From the NCBI GenBank assembly GCA_000161975.1, contig GG688422.1, positions 555,824 to 619,823 of the forward strand: a DNA stretch of 64,000 nt. The letters are read 5' to 3'. The position numbers and the translations under genes were made by a program. A model generated the notes under the pieces. That model was not told where the DNA came from, did no database searches, and worked only from the letters and a program-made list of their open reading frames with translations. Below, in pieces: positions 42,767 through 52,518 of the stretch. The stretch's first letter is position 1. Each line of letters starts with the position of its first letter. The DNA is from Eubacterium saphenum ATCC 49989. Lineage in GTDB: Bacteria > Bacillota > Clostridia > Peptostreptococcales > Anaerovoracaceae.

Positions 42767-43534
42767 CGGATCAATATTCACCGTGCTCTCGTAAATTTTA
42801 ACGTCTTCCTGCATCGCCTGCATATTGTCTCTTAAATAACCTGCCATGTTTTTAATGAACGATTTTTCCATATGATAATGCGTGGCATCTATGAGCGAAA
42901 GCCCCATCGCAAGCGCATCCTGAGCCTGGTGATACTTGATATCTCCCGTTATAAAAAGTTCACAATCATTTTCTAAACGTGCGGGCTCGATCAGCTCGGC
43001 GCCGGCTCCTGTACATATACCGATTCTCCTAACCCTTCTGTTGATATCTCCGCTTACGGCATGTACCGTACCTGAAATTTGTTTTACCCTTTGCAGTATC
43101 TCTTCAATGCCAATGGGCTCCTGAAGCACGACGATTCGCCCCAATTCTCCACGCACACCGTCTTTAGTACACTTTAGGGGTTCACCTGCCGGCAGTCCGA
43201 TGTTTTTTATAAAATAATCGTTATTTCCGCCATCACCGATGTCGAACGGCGTGTGTGTGGTGTAGACGGAAATGCCTGCCTTTATGAGCTTCATCACTAC
43301 GCTTTCTTTAAGGATTCTATCCACAGGCTCAAAGATAACAGGGTGATGCGAAACTATGAGATCCACACCCTTTGAAATTGCATCATCAGCTACTTCCGGT
43401 GTAATATCAAGAGCCACGTAGACGCTGTTTATCTCATCGCATGCACCTATCTGGATTCCGCAATGATCCCATGGCTCTGCAAGCGATAACGGGAAATTCC
43501 TCTCTATGAGCTTTGCTATTTCGTTTATCTTCAT
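42752..43534 (-). CDS. Nif3-like dinuclear metal centre protein (YqfO family)
   Basis: 260 residues, the short version without the inserted PII-like domain seen in B. subtilis YqfO. Metal ligands appear in VDLIVSHHPVIF (two His), VYTTHTPFDIGDGG and DATHYHMEKSF. Proposed roles include GTP cyclohydrolase-like or regulatory functions; none is settled. Its ATG overlaps the trmK stop by four bases. The trmK-nif3 pair after rpoD is the conserved Firmicutes arrangement. Confidence 0.92.
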   Translation of the reverse strand: MKINEIAKLIERNFPLSLAEPWDHCGIQIGACDEINSVYVALDITPEVADDAISKGVDLIVSHHPVIFEPVDRILKESVVMKLIKAGISVYTTHTPFDIGDGGNNDYFIKNIGLPAGEPLKCTKDGVRGELGRIVVLQEPIGIEEILQRVKQISGTVHAVSGDINRRVRRIGICTGAGAELIEPARLENDCELFITGDIKYHQAQDALAMGLSLIDATHYHMEKSFIKNMAGYLRDNMQAMQEDVKIYESTVNIDPLIIR

Positions 43535-44322
43535 AACACCTTCTCTTTCATATGGCTACCCATATTCTCATTTATATAATCGATTTTTTGCTTCGAAGCT
43601 CTATACGCTTCCTTCATTTTAACACTGTGTTTTCGCTTCGATTGATTGATACTTTCTATGATTGCAATGTTTTTCTTCTTTTCAAATTCTATTGCCGGTA
43701 AAAATGATTCATCTTCAAAATACCACAGAGGTAACTCGTACCCGAAGTCCTCAGGAACCGCTTCATGACAGGCACTGTTCTGTAAAGCAGCTTTTTCTAC
43801 ATATTCGTCCTTACCTAAATACGCCAAAATTACTGGTGTTATACTTTCCTTTTCAAACGCCAATTTTTCAGATATTATCGCCATTCCATGGCTTAAAATG
43901 CTTTTTCTAGCTATCCCGAATTTTGACTGCGGTTGTACTATGAGCACCTGACCCGTTTTAAGTTTAGAATACCCGGCTTCTATAATAGCTGCGATTTCTA
44001 TTCCACCCATTCCGGATATCGTAATTATATCAGCTTCTCCTTCGGATATCACGGAAAGCCCGTTACCTTGCCTTGCATCCGCTGCATTGCCTACATTCTT
44101 TTCCCAGTTTATCTTTGCATTATTTAAAGGGCCTTCTCTGAGATCTGCGAGAATGCACCTGACGGCGTACCCCCTTTTAAATAAATATATCGGTAAATAT
44201 GCATGATCCGTGCCTATGTCTAAGAGTGTTATTCCTTTGCTTTCCGGCGTAACCCGCTTTATCAGCTCCTTGCCCTCCTGCACGGCATCCGCAATTATTT
44301 TAAGCCTGTATGGTAGTTCCAT
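43531..44322 (-). CDS. trmK: tRNA (adenine22-N1)-methyltransferase
   Basis: 263 residues. The SAM-binding motif LLDIGTDHAYLPIYLFKRG (about 34-52) is followed by AADARQGNGLSVI, DIITISGMGGIEIAAII and LIVQPQSK, all TrmK features. A C-terminal coiled-coil-like extension (KRKHSVKMKEAYRASKQK) is also typical. It methylates A22 in the D-loop region of tRNAs. It abuts rpoD with no gap. Confidence 0.92.
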   Translation of the reverse strand: MELPYRLKIIADAVQEGKELIKRVTPESKGITLLDIGTDHAYLPIYLFKRGYAVRCILADLREGPLNNAKINWEKNVGNAADARQGNGLSVISEGEADIITISGMGGIEIAAIIEAGYSKLKTGQVLIVQPQSKFGIARKSILSHGMAIISEKLAFEKESITPVILAYLGKDEYVEKAALQNSACHEAVPEDFGYELPLWYFEDESFLPAIEFEKKKNIAIIESINQSKRKHSVKMKEAYRASKQKIDYINENMGSHMKEKVL

Positions 44323-45648
44323 CTAATCTATATAATCCCTCAGTTTTTTGCTCATATTCGGATGTTTTAACTTTCTTATCGCCTTTGACTCTATCTGCCT
44401 TATTCTTTCCCTTGTAACGTCAAACTGCTTTCCTACTTCTTCAAGCGTGCGTTGCTTTCCATCCACGAGCCCGAAACGCAATTTGAGTACATTTCTTTCT
44501 CTCTCTCCCAAGGTATTTAAAACCTCTAAAAGCTCGTCTCTCAGCATGGAAGAGAAGGCCACATCTAGCGGTGATGGAACTTCCGTATCCGGGATAAAAT
44601 CTCCAAGATGGCTGTCTTCCTCTTCTCCTATAGGTTTTTCCAAGGAAACGGGTTCTTGAGAAATTCTGAGTATATCCCTTACCTTTTCCGTGGTTATATC
44701 CATTTCCTTGGCTATTTCTTCAGGCTTAGGCTCTCTACCGAGCTCCTGCAATAAAGTCCTCGATATCCTCGTCAATTTATGTATGGTTTCCACCATATGT
44801 ACAGGTATTCTGATTGTTCTGGCTTGATCCGCTATGGCTCTTGTTATGGCCTGCCTTATCCACCACGTCGCATAGGTGCTGAATTTGAAATTACGGTCTA
44901 CGTCAAACTTGTCGACGGCTTTCATAAGCCCCAAATTTCCTTCCTGAATGAGATCGAGGAAGTGCATCCCTCTGTCCTTGTGGTTCTTGGCAATACTCAC
45001 AACAAGCCTTAAATTGGCTTCACACAGCTGATGCATCGCCTTATTGTAATCCTGCTTGTATTCATCCAGAAGTTTCATTTCCTTTTTATATGTTGCAGAT
45101 CCTTCTTTTAATCTTTCAAGTCTTTCTCTTATCTCATTTTGCTTCGCAAGCGCATGCTTTACCTGAGTGGCTAATATTTTTTCTTCTTCCCTTGTTAGGA
45201 GCGGTACCTGCCCGATTTCCTTAAGGTACATCTTGACAGGATCGTCTATGCCTATGGAAGTTCTCACTATTCGTCTTATATCTACTACCTTGTCCGCTCT
45301 TTCACCGTTCTTTGCTATGTTTTCTTCTGCCGCTTCGAATTCCTTAATTCCTATGCCGTTTTCTTTAAGCAGTTCATACATGCATTCCACATCGTTTTCA
45401 TCGAAGGGGATTTCATCACAAAGCGTATAGATGGACTTTATCGGCAATTTGCCTTCCTCCGTCTTAAGCTTTCCTGATTTTAATGCCAAATCCACTTTTT
45501 TAAACATGGCAACACCGAGATCTCCATCAAGATCTATATCTACACTTTCATCCTCTGCCAATGTAGCGGCGAGTTCGGCGAGCTCGGCTTCTAAATCCTC
45601 CGTAATTTCAACATCGATATCTTGACCCGGATTTTCATCTTTTGGCAT
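44323..45648 (-). CDS. rpoD: Primary RNA polymerase sigma factor (sigma-70/SigA)
   Basis: 441 residues from the ATG at 45648, with GAGGAGGG five bases upstream. An acidic N-terminus (region 1.1-like, about 1-90) precedes region 1.2 (DDPVKMYLKEIGQVPLLTREEE). Region 2 includes NLRLVSIAKNHKDRGMHFLDLIQEGN and the -10-binding YATWWIRQAITRAIADQ, region 3 includes IPVHMVETIHKL, and region 4 has the helix-turn-helix TLEEVGKQFDVTRERIRQIESKA. It reads the -10/-35 promoters listed here. It lies in the dgt-dnaG-rpoD macromolecular synthesis operon. Confidence 0.97.
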   Translation of the reverse strand: MPKDENPGQDIDVEITEDLEAELAELAATLAEDESVDIDLDGDLGVAMFKKVDLALKSGKLKTEEGKLPIKSIYTLCDEIPFDENDVECMYELLKENGIGIKEFEAAEENIAKNGERADKVVDIRRIVRTSIGIDDPVKMYLKEIGQVPLLTREEEKILATQVKHALAKQNEIRERLERLKEGSATYKKEMKLLDEYKQDYNKAMHQLCEANLRLVVSIAKNHKDRGMHFLDLIQEGNLGLMKAVDKFDVDRNFKFSTYATWWIRQAITRAIADQARTIRIPVHMVETIHKLTRISRTLLQELGREPKPEEIAKEMDITTEKVRDILRISQEPVSLEKPIGEEEDSHLGDFIPDTEVPSPLDVAFSSMLRDELLEVLNTLGERERNVLKLRFGLVDGKQRTLEEVGKQFDVTRERIRQIESKAIRKLKHPNMSKKLRDYID

Positions 45649-45668
45649 TTTTCCCTCCTCATGCATGG

Positions 45669-47456
45669 TTAATTGTTTATATATCCTTTAGCGATTGCTA
45701 TCAACTTATTCCTATCCTTCGTTATACTCGCCAGCTTTATATTGATTTCTCTTGCTTTTTCATCATAGACCTTACTTTTATCCCCTTCCAGCAACTCTAA
45801 TTCCAACATGTATTCTCTATGTTTGTCTTCCAATATAAACAATGCTGCCTGTATTTTTAAATGCTCCCAAAAGATCTCAGGATCACCTATCTTTATATTG
45901 TCAATCACCTTTTGCAAATACTCATAGTCTTCCTGCGGTAAAACAGAACATGTAGCCAAAAGATCTTCCTTATAATCCCCGCTGCCGTCATAGCTGTCAT
46001 TAAATTTCGTCAATACTTCCAATATATGATACCCATTTTCGGTAAAAAAATTCATGCTTGATGAAACAATTTTTCCCAAATACTTTTTGCCGGACATACA
46101 TAATGCTATTGCGCCCGCTTCAACATACTTTTTCTTCCTGTTTTGCATCCGCTCCGATGCGCCTTTATTGGCGTTTCCCCGTCTTGGGTGATTAACATTA
46201 CTTTTAGCGCTTCTAACCTTGGAAATAAGGCTGTCTTCATCTATATTGAATCTTTCGCTTATCTTTTTGCCGATTTCCGCTATTTCCATATCATCGGCTA
46301 CCGTCAGAAACTCTATTATGTCTTCCTTTGCATCTCTTTTCCCTTGAAGTGAATCATCATGCATGCCTTCTATATAATCCATCACAAAATCTATGTATGC
46401 AATGCTGTTATCAAGTTTAGCTAAATATGCATCTCTGCCTTCCTCTGTAATTAACTCATCAGGATCCTTATAAGCCCCAAGATCCACCACTCTCGGGCTG
46501 AGCCCCTGCTTTACTATTCTTTGGATCGCTCTAAATGTCGCCTGCTTACCGGCTGCATCCGAATCGTATGAAAGAACTATATTTCGCGTAAATCTTTTAA
46601 GGAGTTTCACCTGTTCTTCCGTAAGTGCGGTCCCGAGAGATGCAACGGCTTCATCTATCCCTGCTTGATGCATGCTCACAACGTCCATATAGCCTTCAAC
46701 CAGTACCGCCCTGTCCTTCTTTCGTATATTATCCGCAGCAATGTTTAATCCGTACAGGTGATCCTTTTTATGAAAAATAACTGAATCGCTGGAATTAAGG
46801 TATTTAGGCCCCTTATCGTCCGTAAGCGTTCTTCCTCCAAAACCTATGACATGCCTGTTTAAATCTATGATGGGAAATATCACCCTGTTTACGAACTTAT
46901 CATAGCTTCTATTTTGTTTTGATCCTATGATGCCAAGCTGAAGCGCAGTGACCTTTTCGTCATCTTCAAGACTATTTAATATATTTGCCCAATCGTTTAA
47001 AGCGAATCCCATACCAAATTTAGCCATCGTTTGCTCATCGACGCCTCTTTTGAGAAGGTAGGCCTTCGCCGAAGATCCGCTGCCTGAAAAAAGATTTGTT
47101 ACAAATTGTTTTGCTACCTTCTTGGTGAGGTCGTAATACTTGGCTTTTGATATGCCTTTTCTAAATGAACCTTCATCTATGGCTATTGAATATTCATCTG
47201 CCAGCTTCTTTACGGCTTCCATGAAATCCAAGTGATAATATTTCATAACAAATGCGATAACATCGCCGGATTCTCCACAGCCGAAACATTTGAAAAACTG
47301 CTTTTGTTCAGATACCTTGAATGAAGGCGTCTTTTCGCCGTGAAAAGGGCAGAGCCCCGAGTAATTGGCTCCTTCTCTTTTAAGCTTAACTTCCTTACCT
47401 ATAACGTCGACTATATTACAGCCGCTTTTGATTTTATCTGCCGTTTCGCTCGCCAT
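45669..47456 (-). CDS. dnaG: DNA primase
   Basis: 595 residues. The CHC2 zinc site is complete (Cys36, His39, Cys57, Cys60). The core DKFVNRVIFPIIDLNRHVIGFGGR and TOPRIM motifs AVLVEGYMDVVSMHQ and LSYDSDAAGKQA follow, then an acidic/basic linker and the C-terminal DnaB-helicase-interaction domain. It makes RNA primers at the replication fork. It precedes rpoD by 20 bases as usual. Confidence 0.96.
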   Translation of the reverse strand: MASETADKIKSGCNIVDVIGKEVKLKREGANYSGLCPFHGEKTPSFKVSEQKQFFKCFGCGESGDVIAFVMKYYHLDFMEAVKKLADEYSIAIDEGSFRKGISKAKYYDLTKKVAKQFVTNLFSGSGSSAKAYLLKRGVDEQTMAKFGMGFALNDWANILNSLEDDEKVTALQLGIIGSKQNRSYDKFVNRVIFPIIDLNRHVIGFGGRTLTDDKGPKYLNSSDSVIFHKKDHLYGLNIAADNIRKKDRAVLVEGYMDVVSMHQAGIDEAVASLGTALTEEQVKLLKRFTRNIVLSYDSDAAGKQATFRAIQRIVKQGLSPRVVDLGAYKDPDELITEEGRDAYLAKLDNSIAYIDFVMDYIEGMHDDSLQGKRDAKEDIIEFLTVADDMEIAEIGKKISERFNIDEDSLISKVRSAKSNVNHPRRGNANKGASERMQNRKKKYVEAGAIALCMSGKKYLGKIVSSSMNFFTENGYHILEVLTKFNDSYDGSGDYKEDLLATCSVLPQEDYEYLQKVIDNIKIGDPEIFWEHLKIQAALFILEDKHREYMLELELLEGDKSKVYDEKAREINIKLASITKDRNKLIAIAKGYINN

Positions 47457-47476
47457 CTTTTATCCCTACACGTTAC

Positions 47477-48472
47477 CTATGGTGCCAGCTTATCATACAA
47501 TGATAATGCGTATCTATCCGTCATTCCCGCTACGTAATCTTTAGCCGTTTCTTCCTTACTTTGGATGTCTAAAAGCCACCTCATATCCTCAGGTATATCC
47601 TGCGGGTTATCTATAAAATAGTTATATAGAAACGTTATGACTTTTTTTATATCGAGTTCCTCTTCAGCAGCCTTTACCTTTTCAGATAAATACACCCTTT
47701 CAAACATGAACTTTCTAAGCTTCAATATCATTTCTTGACCTTTTTCACTCGGTGATATCTTGGATTTGCACAGGCTGTTTTCAATTACATCCTTCACCAT
47801 AGCATTCATTCGCTGTCCATGGGTAGCCCCGAAAAACCGAACTATTTCTTCAGGTATATCGCTATTTTGTATTACACCGCTTCTAAGGGCGTCATCTATA
47901 TCATGATTCAAATAGGCAATCCTATCACTTATTTTTACAACTTGCCCTTCTAAAGTATAGGGATCCACCTGCCCGTTATGGTGCACTATGCCGTCCCTCA
48001 CTTCGTCCGTCAGGTTCAATCCTTCATGATCTCCGTGCCTTTCTATGACATCCACCACCTTAAGACTCTGCTGTGCATGCTTGAATCCCGCCGGATGCAA
48101 ACTGTCTATTATAGCTTCTCCGCTGTGCCCGAAAGGCGTATGTCCGAGATCGTGTCCATAGGCTATCGCTTCTGCCAAGTCTTCATTCACGTTAAGCGCC
48201 CTGGCTATGGTTCTCGCTACCTGCGAAACTTCGATGGTGTGCGTGAGGCGAGTTCTATGATGATCCTCATCCCCTTGCAGAATGAACACCTGTGTCTTAT
48301 GCATCAGCCTTCTGAAAGCCTTGGTATAGATAATCCTATCCCTGTCCCTTTGAAAATCCGTACGAAACTCGCATGGCGTCTCTGCTCTGCGCCTGCCTCT
48401 ATTTTCTTTTGCTTTTGCGGCTAAATGGAATAAATTTTCCTCCTGCTTTTCTCTTTGCTGTCTATAATTCAT
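47477..48472 (-). CDS. dgt: dGTP triphosphohydrolase-like HD protein
   Basis: 331 residues. The HD-domain metal ligands are present: RLTHTIEVSQVARTIA (His) and AIAYGHDLGHTPFGHSGE (HD). RDRDRIIYTKAFRRLMHKTQVF is the family N-terminal signature. It matches the type 2 (shorter) dGTPase family, hydrolysing dNTPs to nucleosides and triphosphate. The position just upstream of dnaG-rpoD is widely conserved in Clostridia. Confidence 0.93.
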   Translation of the reverse strand: MNYRQQREKQEENLFHLAAKAKENRGRRRAETPCEFRTDFQRDRDRIIYTKAFRRLMHKTQVFILQGDEDHHRTRLTHTIEVSQVARTIARALNVNEDLAEAIAYGHDLGHTPFGHSGEAIIDSLHPAGFKHAQQSLKVVDVIERHGDHEGLNLTDEVRDGIVHHNGQVDPYTLEGQVVKISDRIAYLNHDIDDALRSGVIQNSDIPEEIVRFFGATHGQRMNAMVKDVIENSLCKSKISPSEKGQEMILKLRKFMFERVYLSEKVKAAEEELDIKKVITFLYNYFIDNPQDIPEDMRWLLDIQSKEETAKDYVAGMTDRYALSLYDKLAP

Positions 48473-48484
48473 ACCCTTAATTTC

Positions 48485-49102
48485 CTACAACATTGCACTC
48501 TCTAATATGTTAGCTACATCTTCGCACGCATCTATGCTATTTTCGAGTTGTTCAAAAATATGCTTCCACTTTATTAGCTCTATAGGATCCTTCTCGTTTT
48601 TGAACAGCCTTGCGAGCGCCCTCCTGTACACGACATCTCCCTCGTTTTCTATTCTGTTTATGTTTATCACGCTTTCTCTAACACTCTTTTCTTCGAATTC
48701 TCCATAGTTTAAAAGCTTTGAAAAGAGCTCTTCTATCTCCTCTGTCGCCTCAACGACATATCTACTGAGCTGCATGGTTTCGGATCTTATTTCCTTTACA
48801 TCAAACACATATAACCGATTTGCCACCTCTTCTATGTAGTCCACTATATTATCAAGTACCTTTACAAGCTCATATCTTTCAGTTTTGAGCCAAGATACTT
48901 CCTTACTTGCTTTAAGAGCTTCTATCACCTTGTGGGTCATAAGGTCGCACTCCGTCTCAAGTTCTTTCATCTTGGAGCTTTTTTCTTCCACATCTTCGAA
49001 GTCGTTTATAAATTCATCGAAGAAGACCACGCTCTTATGTATCTTTTTCGATAAATCCGATAGCCTAACGAACACATCATCTTTTTTCTTCTTACTAAAC
49101 AT
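48485..49102 (-). CDS. PhoU-like DUF47 protein
   Basis: 205 residues, predicted all-helical with heptad character. The N-terminal FSKKKKDDVFVRLSDLSKKIHKS and the acidic/Asp patches (ECDLMTHKVIEALK, INRIENEGDVVYRRAL) fit the DUF47/TIGR00153 family, which is often paired with PiT phosphate permeases. No such permease is adjacent, so its role here is open. It lies 12 bases upstream of dgt and 10 bases after dut. Confidence 0.9.
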   Translation of the reverse strand: MFSKKKKDDVFVRLSDLSKKIHKSVVFFDEFINDFEDVEEKSSKMKELETECDLMTHKVIEALKASKEVSWLKTERYELVKVLDNIVDYIEEVANRLYVFDVKEIRSETMQLSRYVVEATEEIEELFSKLLNYGEFEEKSVRESVININRIENEGDVVYRRALARLFKNEKDPIELIKWKHIFEQLENSIDACEDVANILESAML

Positions 49103-49112
49103 ACATCTCTCC

Positions 49113-49547
49113 CTATTCTATACCGGTATGCCCGAAACCTTGATCTTGCCTTCCTTCGCCCTTATCTATCTCCTCACGTTCTTGCCAATTTATCCTCTCG
49201 CACCTCGCAAGCAATATCTGTGCAATCCTATCATTATTTTTCACCACATAATCTTTCTCACCTAAGTTTATAAGCGGTATTATGAGCTCTCCCGTATAAT
49301 CACTATCTATTGTCCCGACGCCGTTTGCAAGACCTATACCGTGCTTTGAAGCAAGTCCCGACCTCGCCCTCACTTGAATTTCAAACCCCTTAGGTATATC
49401 AAAGAAAAGCCCTGTATGCACCATACTAATTTTACCACGCTTTATGCATATTTCATCTTCTATATATGCCCTGACATCAAGCCCCGCAGAACCTTCCGTA
49501 TGATATTTTGGCAATATTCCCGATAGCGATTTAATCCCTACGTTCAT
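49113..49547 (-). CDS. dut: dUTP diphosphatase
   Basis: 144 residues, trimeric dUTPase family. The five motifs are visible: EGSAGLDVRAY, RARSGLASKHGI, GTIDSDYTGELI, NDRIAQILLAR and the C-terminal RQDQGFGHTG loop. It hydrolyses dUTP to dUMP, keeping uracil out of DNA and supplying thymidylate synthesis. It is grouped with the dNTP hydrolase dgt and replication genes. Confidence 0.95.
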   Translation of the reverse strand: MNVGIKSLSGILPKYHTEGSAGLDVRAYIEDEICIKRGKISMVHTGLFFDIPKGFEIQVRARSGLASKHGIGLANGVGTIDSDYTGELIIPLINLGEKDYVVKNNDRIAQILLARCERINWQEREEIDKGEGRQDQGFGHTGIE

Positions 49548-49568
49548 AATTATTCCCTACGTCTATTT

Positions 49569-50645
49569 TTACTTTTTCTTGAATTTATATGCTTTTTTGC
49601 TGACCGGCGGGTATTTTTTTCTGTCATATGCGTAATACTCCGGTACCTGTGTCTTGCTATACTGCTTTACCTTCTCATCTGAAAGCAGGAATGCAAAGAT
49701 TTCTTTTCCCTGCGGATGCGGCTTTGCATCAAAATGGAACCAGCCTTGGCTGACACACACCAACAACCAGCTGTGTTCTCTAAGCTGACTGTTTGTAGTC
49801 ACCTTAACGCTCGGCACTCCCGCATCTAAAAGCAATGCTCTTGCGAGGTCACTTCTGTATTTTTCTATTACCTTGCTACTGGTAAGGCCTTCATAGACTG
49901 CCACGGGCGCCGTAATTTTCTTGGTTTCGGTTGCCTCTATTTTATGCACCCACTCAAAGATTTTTCTCATTTTTTCTTCTTGACTCATTTTAGATGATAA
50001 AATTTCAGAATTGACGGCGCTCGCTTCTCTTTTGATGTTTTCATTCGTTGCAAGCGCATCGTCCATGCCGTCTTTTACAAGTACCATGCCCGTTTTTTGA
50101 GATACGTTTTTAGAATGATCTTCCGCTATATATTTCACCTTGTACTTGCCGACTTTATTAAAATCAATTTTTGATGTATCCACCTTGAGGCTTGGGTATA
50201 CATCATTTTTATCGAGTGCATACACGCCGTATTTAAGGTCGATTTTTTCGCCTTTCTTTGCTATGATCGTCCTCACGCCAAAAATATTAGGTGGCTTCCT
50301 ATCACGCGGCTGCACTATGACGTTTACCTTTTTAGATGTTTCATTATGCGCCTTGTCCTTTAAAATATAATATCCTTCATATGTGCCCGGTACGCTCTTA
50401 TTCACTTTACTGTCATCAAACGATAAACTTATAGCCCCCGGCCTATTATCGGATATGGAAATTCCTTCCTTATATGGAATGCTCTCGCCCACCGACATAA
50501 AAATATCTTTAGCACCCTGTATCTCAGGCCCTTTTCTATCACCGAAGATGAAAAGCAATATAAAGAAAAATACAACTAAACCCGCATACGTCACTATCTT
50601 ATTGCCCTTGATCACCATTCTTTTAGATCCTAATTTAATCTTCAT
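49569..50645 (-). CDS. Membrane-anchored Ig-like/transglutaminase-like protein without catalytic Cys
   Basis: 358 residues. One transmembrane segment (about 18-37) is followed by two Ig-like repeats of the DUF5011 type (starting about 44 and 118, each with PPxIxG and a GxYxVxYxAxDxxxN pattern). A transglutaminase-like domain then runs from about 215 to 320. The His and Asp of the triad are kept, in REHSWLL (His291) and WFHFDAKP (Asp306), but the segment where the Cys belongs (SSKVIEKYRSDLARALLLDAG) has none; the only cysteine is at 297. It is probably non-catalytic and extracellular. Its start overlaps the end of rarD. Confidence 0.8.
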   Translation of the reverse strand: MKIKLGSKRMVIKGNKIVTYAGLVVFFFILLFIFGDRKGPEIQGAKDIFMSVGESIPYKEGISISDNRPGAISLSFDDSKVNKSVPGTYEGYYILKDKAHNETSKKVNVIVQPRDRKPPNIFGVRTIIAKKGEKIDLKYGVYALDKNDVYPSLKVDTSKIDFNKVGKYKVKYIAEDHSKNVSQKTGMVLVKDGMDDALATNENIKREASAVNSEILSSKMSQEEKMRKIFEWVHKIEATETKKITAPVAVYEGLTSSKVIEKYRSDLARALLLDAGVPSVKVTTNSQLREHSWLLVCVSQGWFHFDAKPHPQGKEIFAFLLSDEKVKQYSKTQVPEYYAYDRKKYPPVSKKAYKFKKK

Positions 50646-51558
50646 CTTTTCCTCTCACACTTAACTTTCCCCTATGTTCCAGGATTTCACCCCTTGTGAA
50701 TATTATAAGACCTACCCAGATAACTAAAAACGCAATTAGCAACACCTTGTTTAAATTTTCATGCAAGACCAATATCCCAATTAAAAATGTTATCGTCGGT
50801 GAAAGGTATCCCGTAATTCCCAGCGTCACAAGCGGCAAATTCTTAGCACCGACAGCAAATAACGCAAGCGGTACGAATGTCACAAATCCTGAAAATAGCA
50901 AGAGTATGTAAATCTTGAGGTCTACCGCCGCCAATGCGCCATTGCCCACAAGTTCTCTATGCACTATATATGCAATCACAATGGGCATCAAAAATATATT
51001 TTCATAATATAGCGATATCACAGCGCTTGCCTTTACCTTCTTTTTAAGAGCGGCATATGTTGCAAAGGTGATTGGAAGGATGAGCGCCACCTTAGGGAGC
51101 TCGTGAAAATAAACAAGCAATATCAGTACCCCTGCAGCGGCAAAGCAAATCGCAAGGATCTTATGGATGTGAAACACCTCTTTAAATATAAGCGAACCCA
51201 GAGCACAGACAAATAGCGGCTCGATATAGTATCCGAGCGATGTTTGTAATATCTGTCCATTATTTACAGCCCATATATATGTGCTCCAATTAAACGTAAT
51301 TAGTACCCCGGCCGAGACCATTAGAGCCAGCTGTTTCCTATCTTTTAGCGGAGCCACAATATCCTTCATAGGATAGCCGAGAGGAACGATAGAGCACACG
51401 ATGAGCCCCATAGTGAATACTCTGTATGCCGTGATGATGTTATATGGAATATCGTCCAGTAAATTCCAATATAAAGGCAGGATTCCCCATGCGCTCATTG
51501 CAAGCAATGCCGCAAACAATCCCCTCCTGTATTTACTTTCGCTCTTCCTGATTATCAC
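50635..51558 (-). CDS. EamA/RarD-family transporter
   Basis: 307 residues with about ten hydrophobic segments in two EamA halves. GLFAALLAMSAWGILPLYWNLL at the start and IPYNIITAYRVF are typical RarD motifs, as is TSLGYYIEPLFVCALGSLIF. The start is GTG with AGGAAAG upstream. RarD-type proteins are inner-membrane drug/metabolite transporters whose substrates are mostly unknown. It is 21 bases downstream of murI and overlaps the transglutaminase-like gene. Confidence 0.9.
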   Translation of the reverse strand: MIIRKSESKYRRGLFAALLAMSAWGILPLYWNLLDDIPYNIITAYRVFTMGLIVCSIVPLGYPMKDIVAPLKDRKQLALMVSAGVLITFNWSTYIWAVNNGQILQTSLGYYIEPLFVCALGSLIFKEVFHIHKILAICFAAAGVLILLVYFHELPKVALILPITFATYAALKKKVKASAVISLYYENIFLMPIVIAYIVHRELVGNGALAAVDLKIYILLLFSGFVTFVPLALFAVGAKNLPLVTLGITGYLSPTITFLIGILVLHENLNKVLLIAFLVIWVGLIIFTRGEILEHRGKLSVRGKDED

Positions 51559-51579
51559 TTTACTTTCCTTAATATCGCA

Positions 51580-52383
51580 TCAAATCGCTAAATCCTTAAT
51601 ATTTATCGCAATGTTCGTATCTTCTGAAATCTCTTGCACCATCCTGATAAAATTATCGGAGACATCACTTGCGTAAAATTGCTTATTTCCGTCCTTGCAA
51701 GCTACTATATCCTTCTTTTTCAATATTTTTTCTATTTGCCTTGAAACTTCATCCGATGGATCTATAAGCTTAAGATTCGGGTAATTCCTTTTTATATTGT
51801 TTGCTATGAACGGGTAATGAGTACAACCCAGCACCAATGTGTTTATCCTGTTTTCCGCTATAAAATGGTCAAGGTAATACTTTACCGAAAGGTTCATGAT
51901 ATCATTTTCGATTATACCTTCTTCAATTAGCGGTACAAAGGCGGGGCACGCCTTCTGCGCTACATCTGCGCCCTCGACGCTTTGCTCTATTATATTCTTA
52001 TATGCCATGCTGGATATCGTAGCCTTGGTGCCTATTATCCCGATCTTATTCCCTTCTTTCGCGTCATCTATCGCCTTTTCCGCTGCGGACTCTATTATAC
52101 CCACGATAGGAATGTCCTTATATTTTTCACGCAAAAAACCAAGGCTCGTAGCACTTACGGAATTACATGCAATCACTATCATCTTTACATTTTTTTGCAA
52201 CAAAAAATCGCATATTTCAGCCGAAAACCGTTGTATCGTTTTTACGCTTTTAGAACCGTATGGCGTCCGTGCCGTATCACCAAAATATATTATGTCTTCA
52301 TGCGGCAACCTTCTGCTGACAGATGCAATGCATGTAAGCCCGCCGAGCCCTGAATCAAAAAAACCTATAGGTCTATTATCCAT
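51580..52383 (-). CDS. murI: Glutamate racemase
   Basis: 267 residues with all MurI signatures: PIGFFDSGLGGLTC (7-20 region), YFGDTARTPYG, IVIACNSVSAT (first catalytic Cys) and VLGCTHYPFIANN (second Cys). It makes D-glutamate for peptidoglycan. It is the first gene of a long minus-strand run murI-rarD-TG-dut-DUF47-dgt-dnaG-rpoD-trmK-nif3 with gaps of 21 bases or less. Confidence 0.96.
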   Translation of the reverse strand: MDNRPIGFFDSGLGGLTCIASVSRRLPHEDIIYFGDTARTPYGSKSVKTIQRFSAEICDFLLQKNVKMIVIACNSVSATSLGFLREKYKDIPIVGIIESAAEKAIDDAKEGNKIGIIGTKATISSMAYKNIIEQSVEGADVAQKACPAFVPLIEEGIIENDIMNLSVKYYLDHFIAENRINTLVLGCTHYPFIANNIKRNYPNLKLIDPSDEVSRQIEKILKKKDIVACKDGNKQFYASDVSDNFIRMVQEISEDTNIAINIKDLAI

Positions 52384-52417
52384 TCACATTCCTTTTATCA
52401 CGAAAAACTTATAATTC

Positions 52418-52423
52418 ATTATA
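52418..52423 (-). promoter_or_regulatory. -10 element upstream of murI
   Basis: The minus strand reads TATAAT about 35 bases upstream of the murI ATG. The best -35 (TTGTTT, 15-base spacer, or TTTTGT, 17-base) is poor. Probably the promoter of the murI-to-nif3 operon. Confidence 0.45.
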
Positions 52424-52518
52424 CCTTAGATTTTCGCAAAACAAAATATCCGTATGAATAATAATTATCTTGTCATACCAATTGCTAAAAAACACATTGT
52501 TTTTTATGCACCTCCAAC

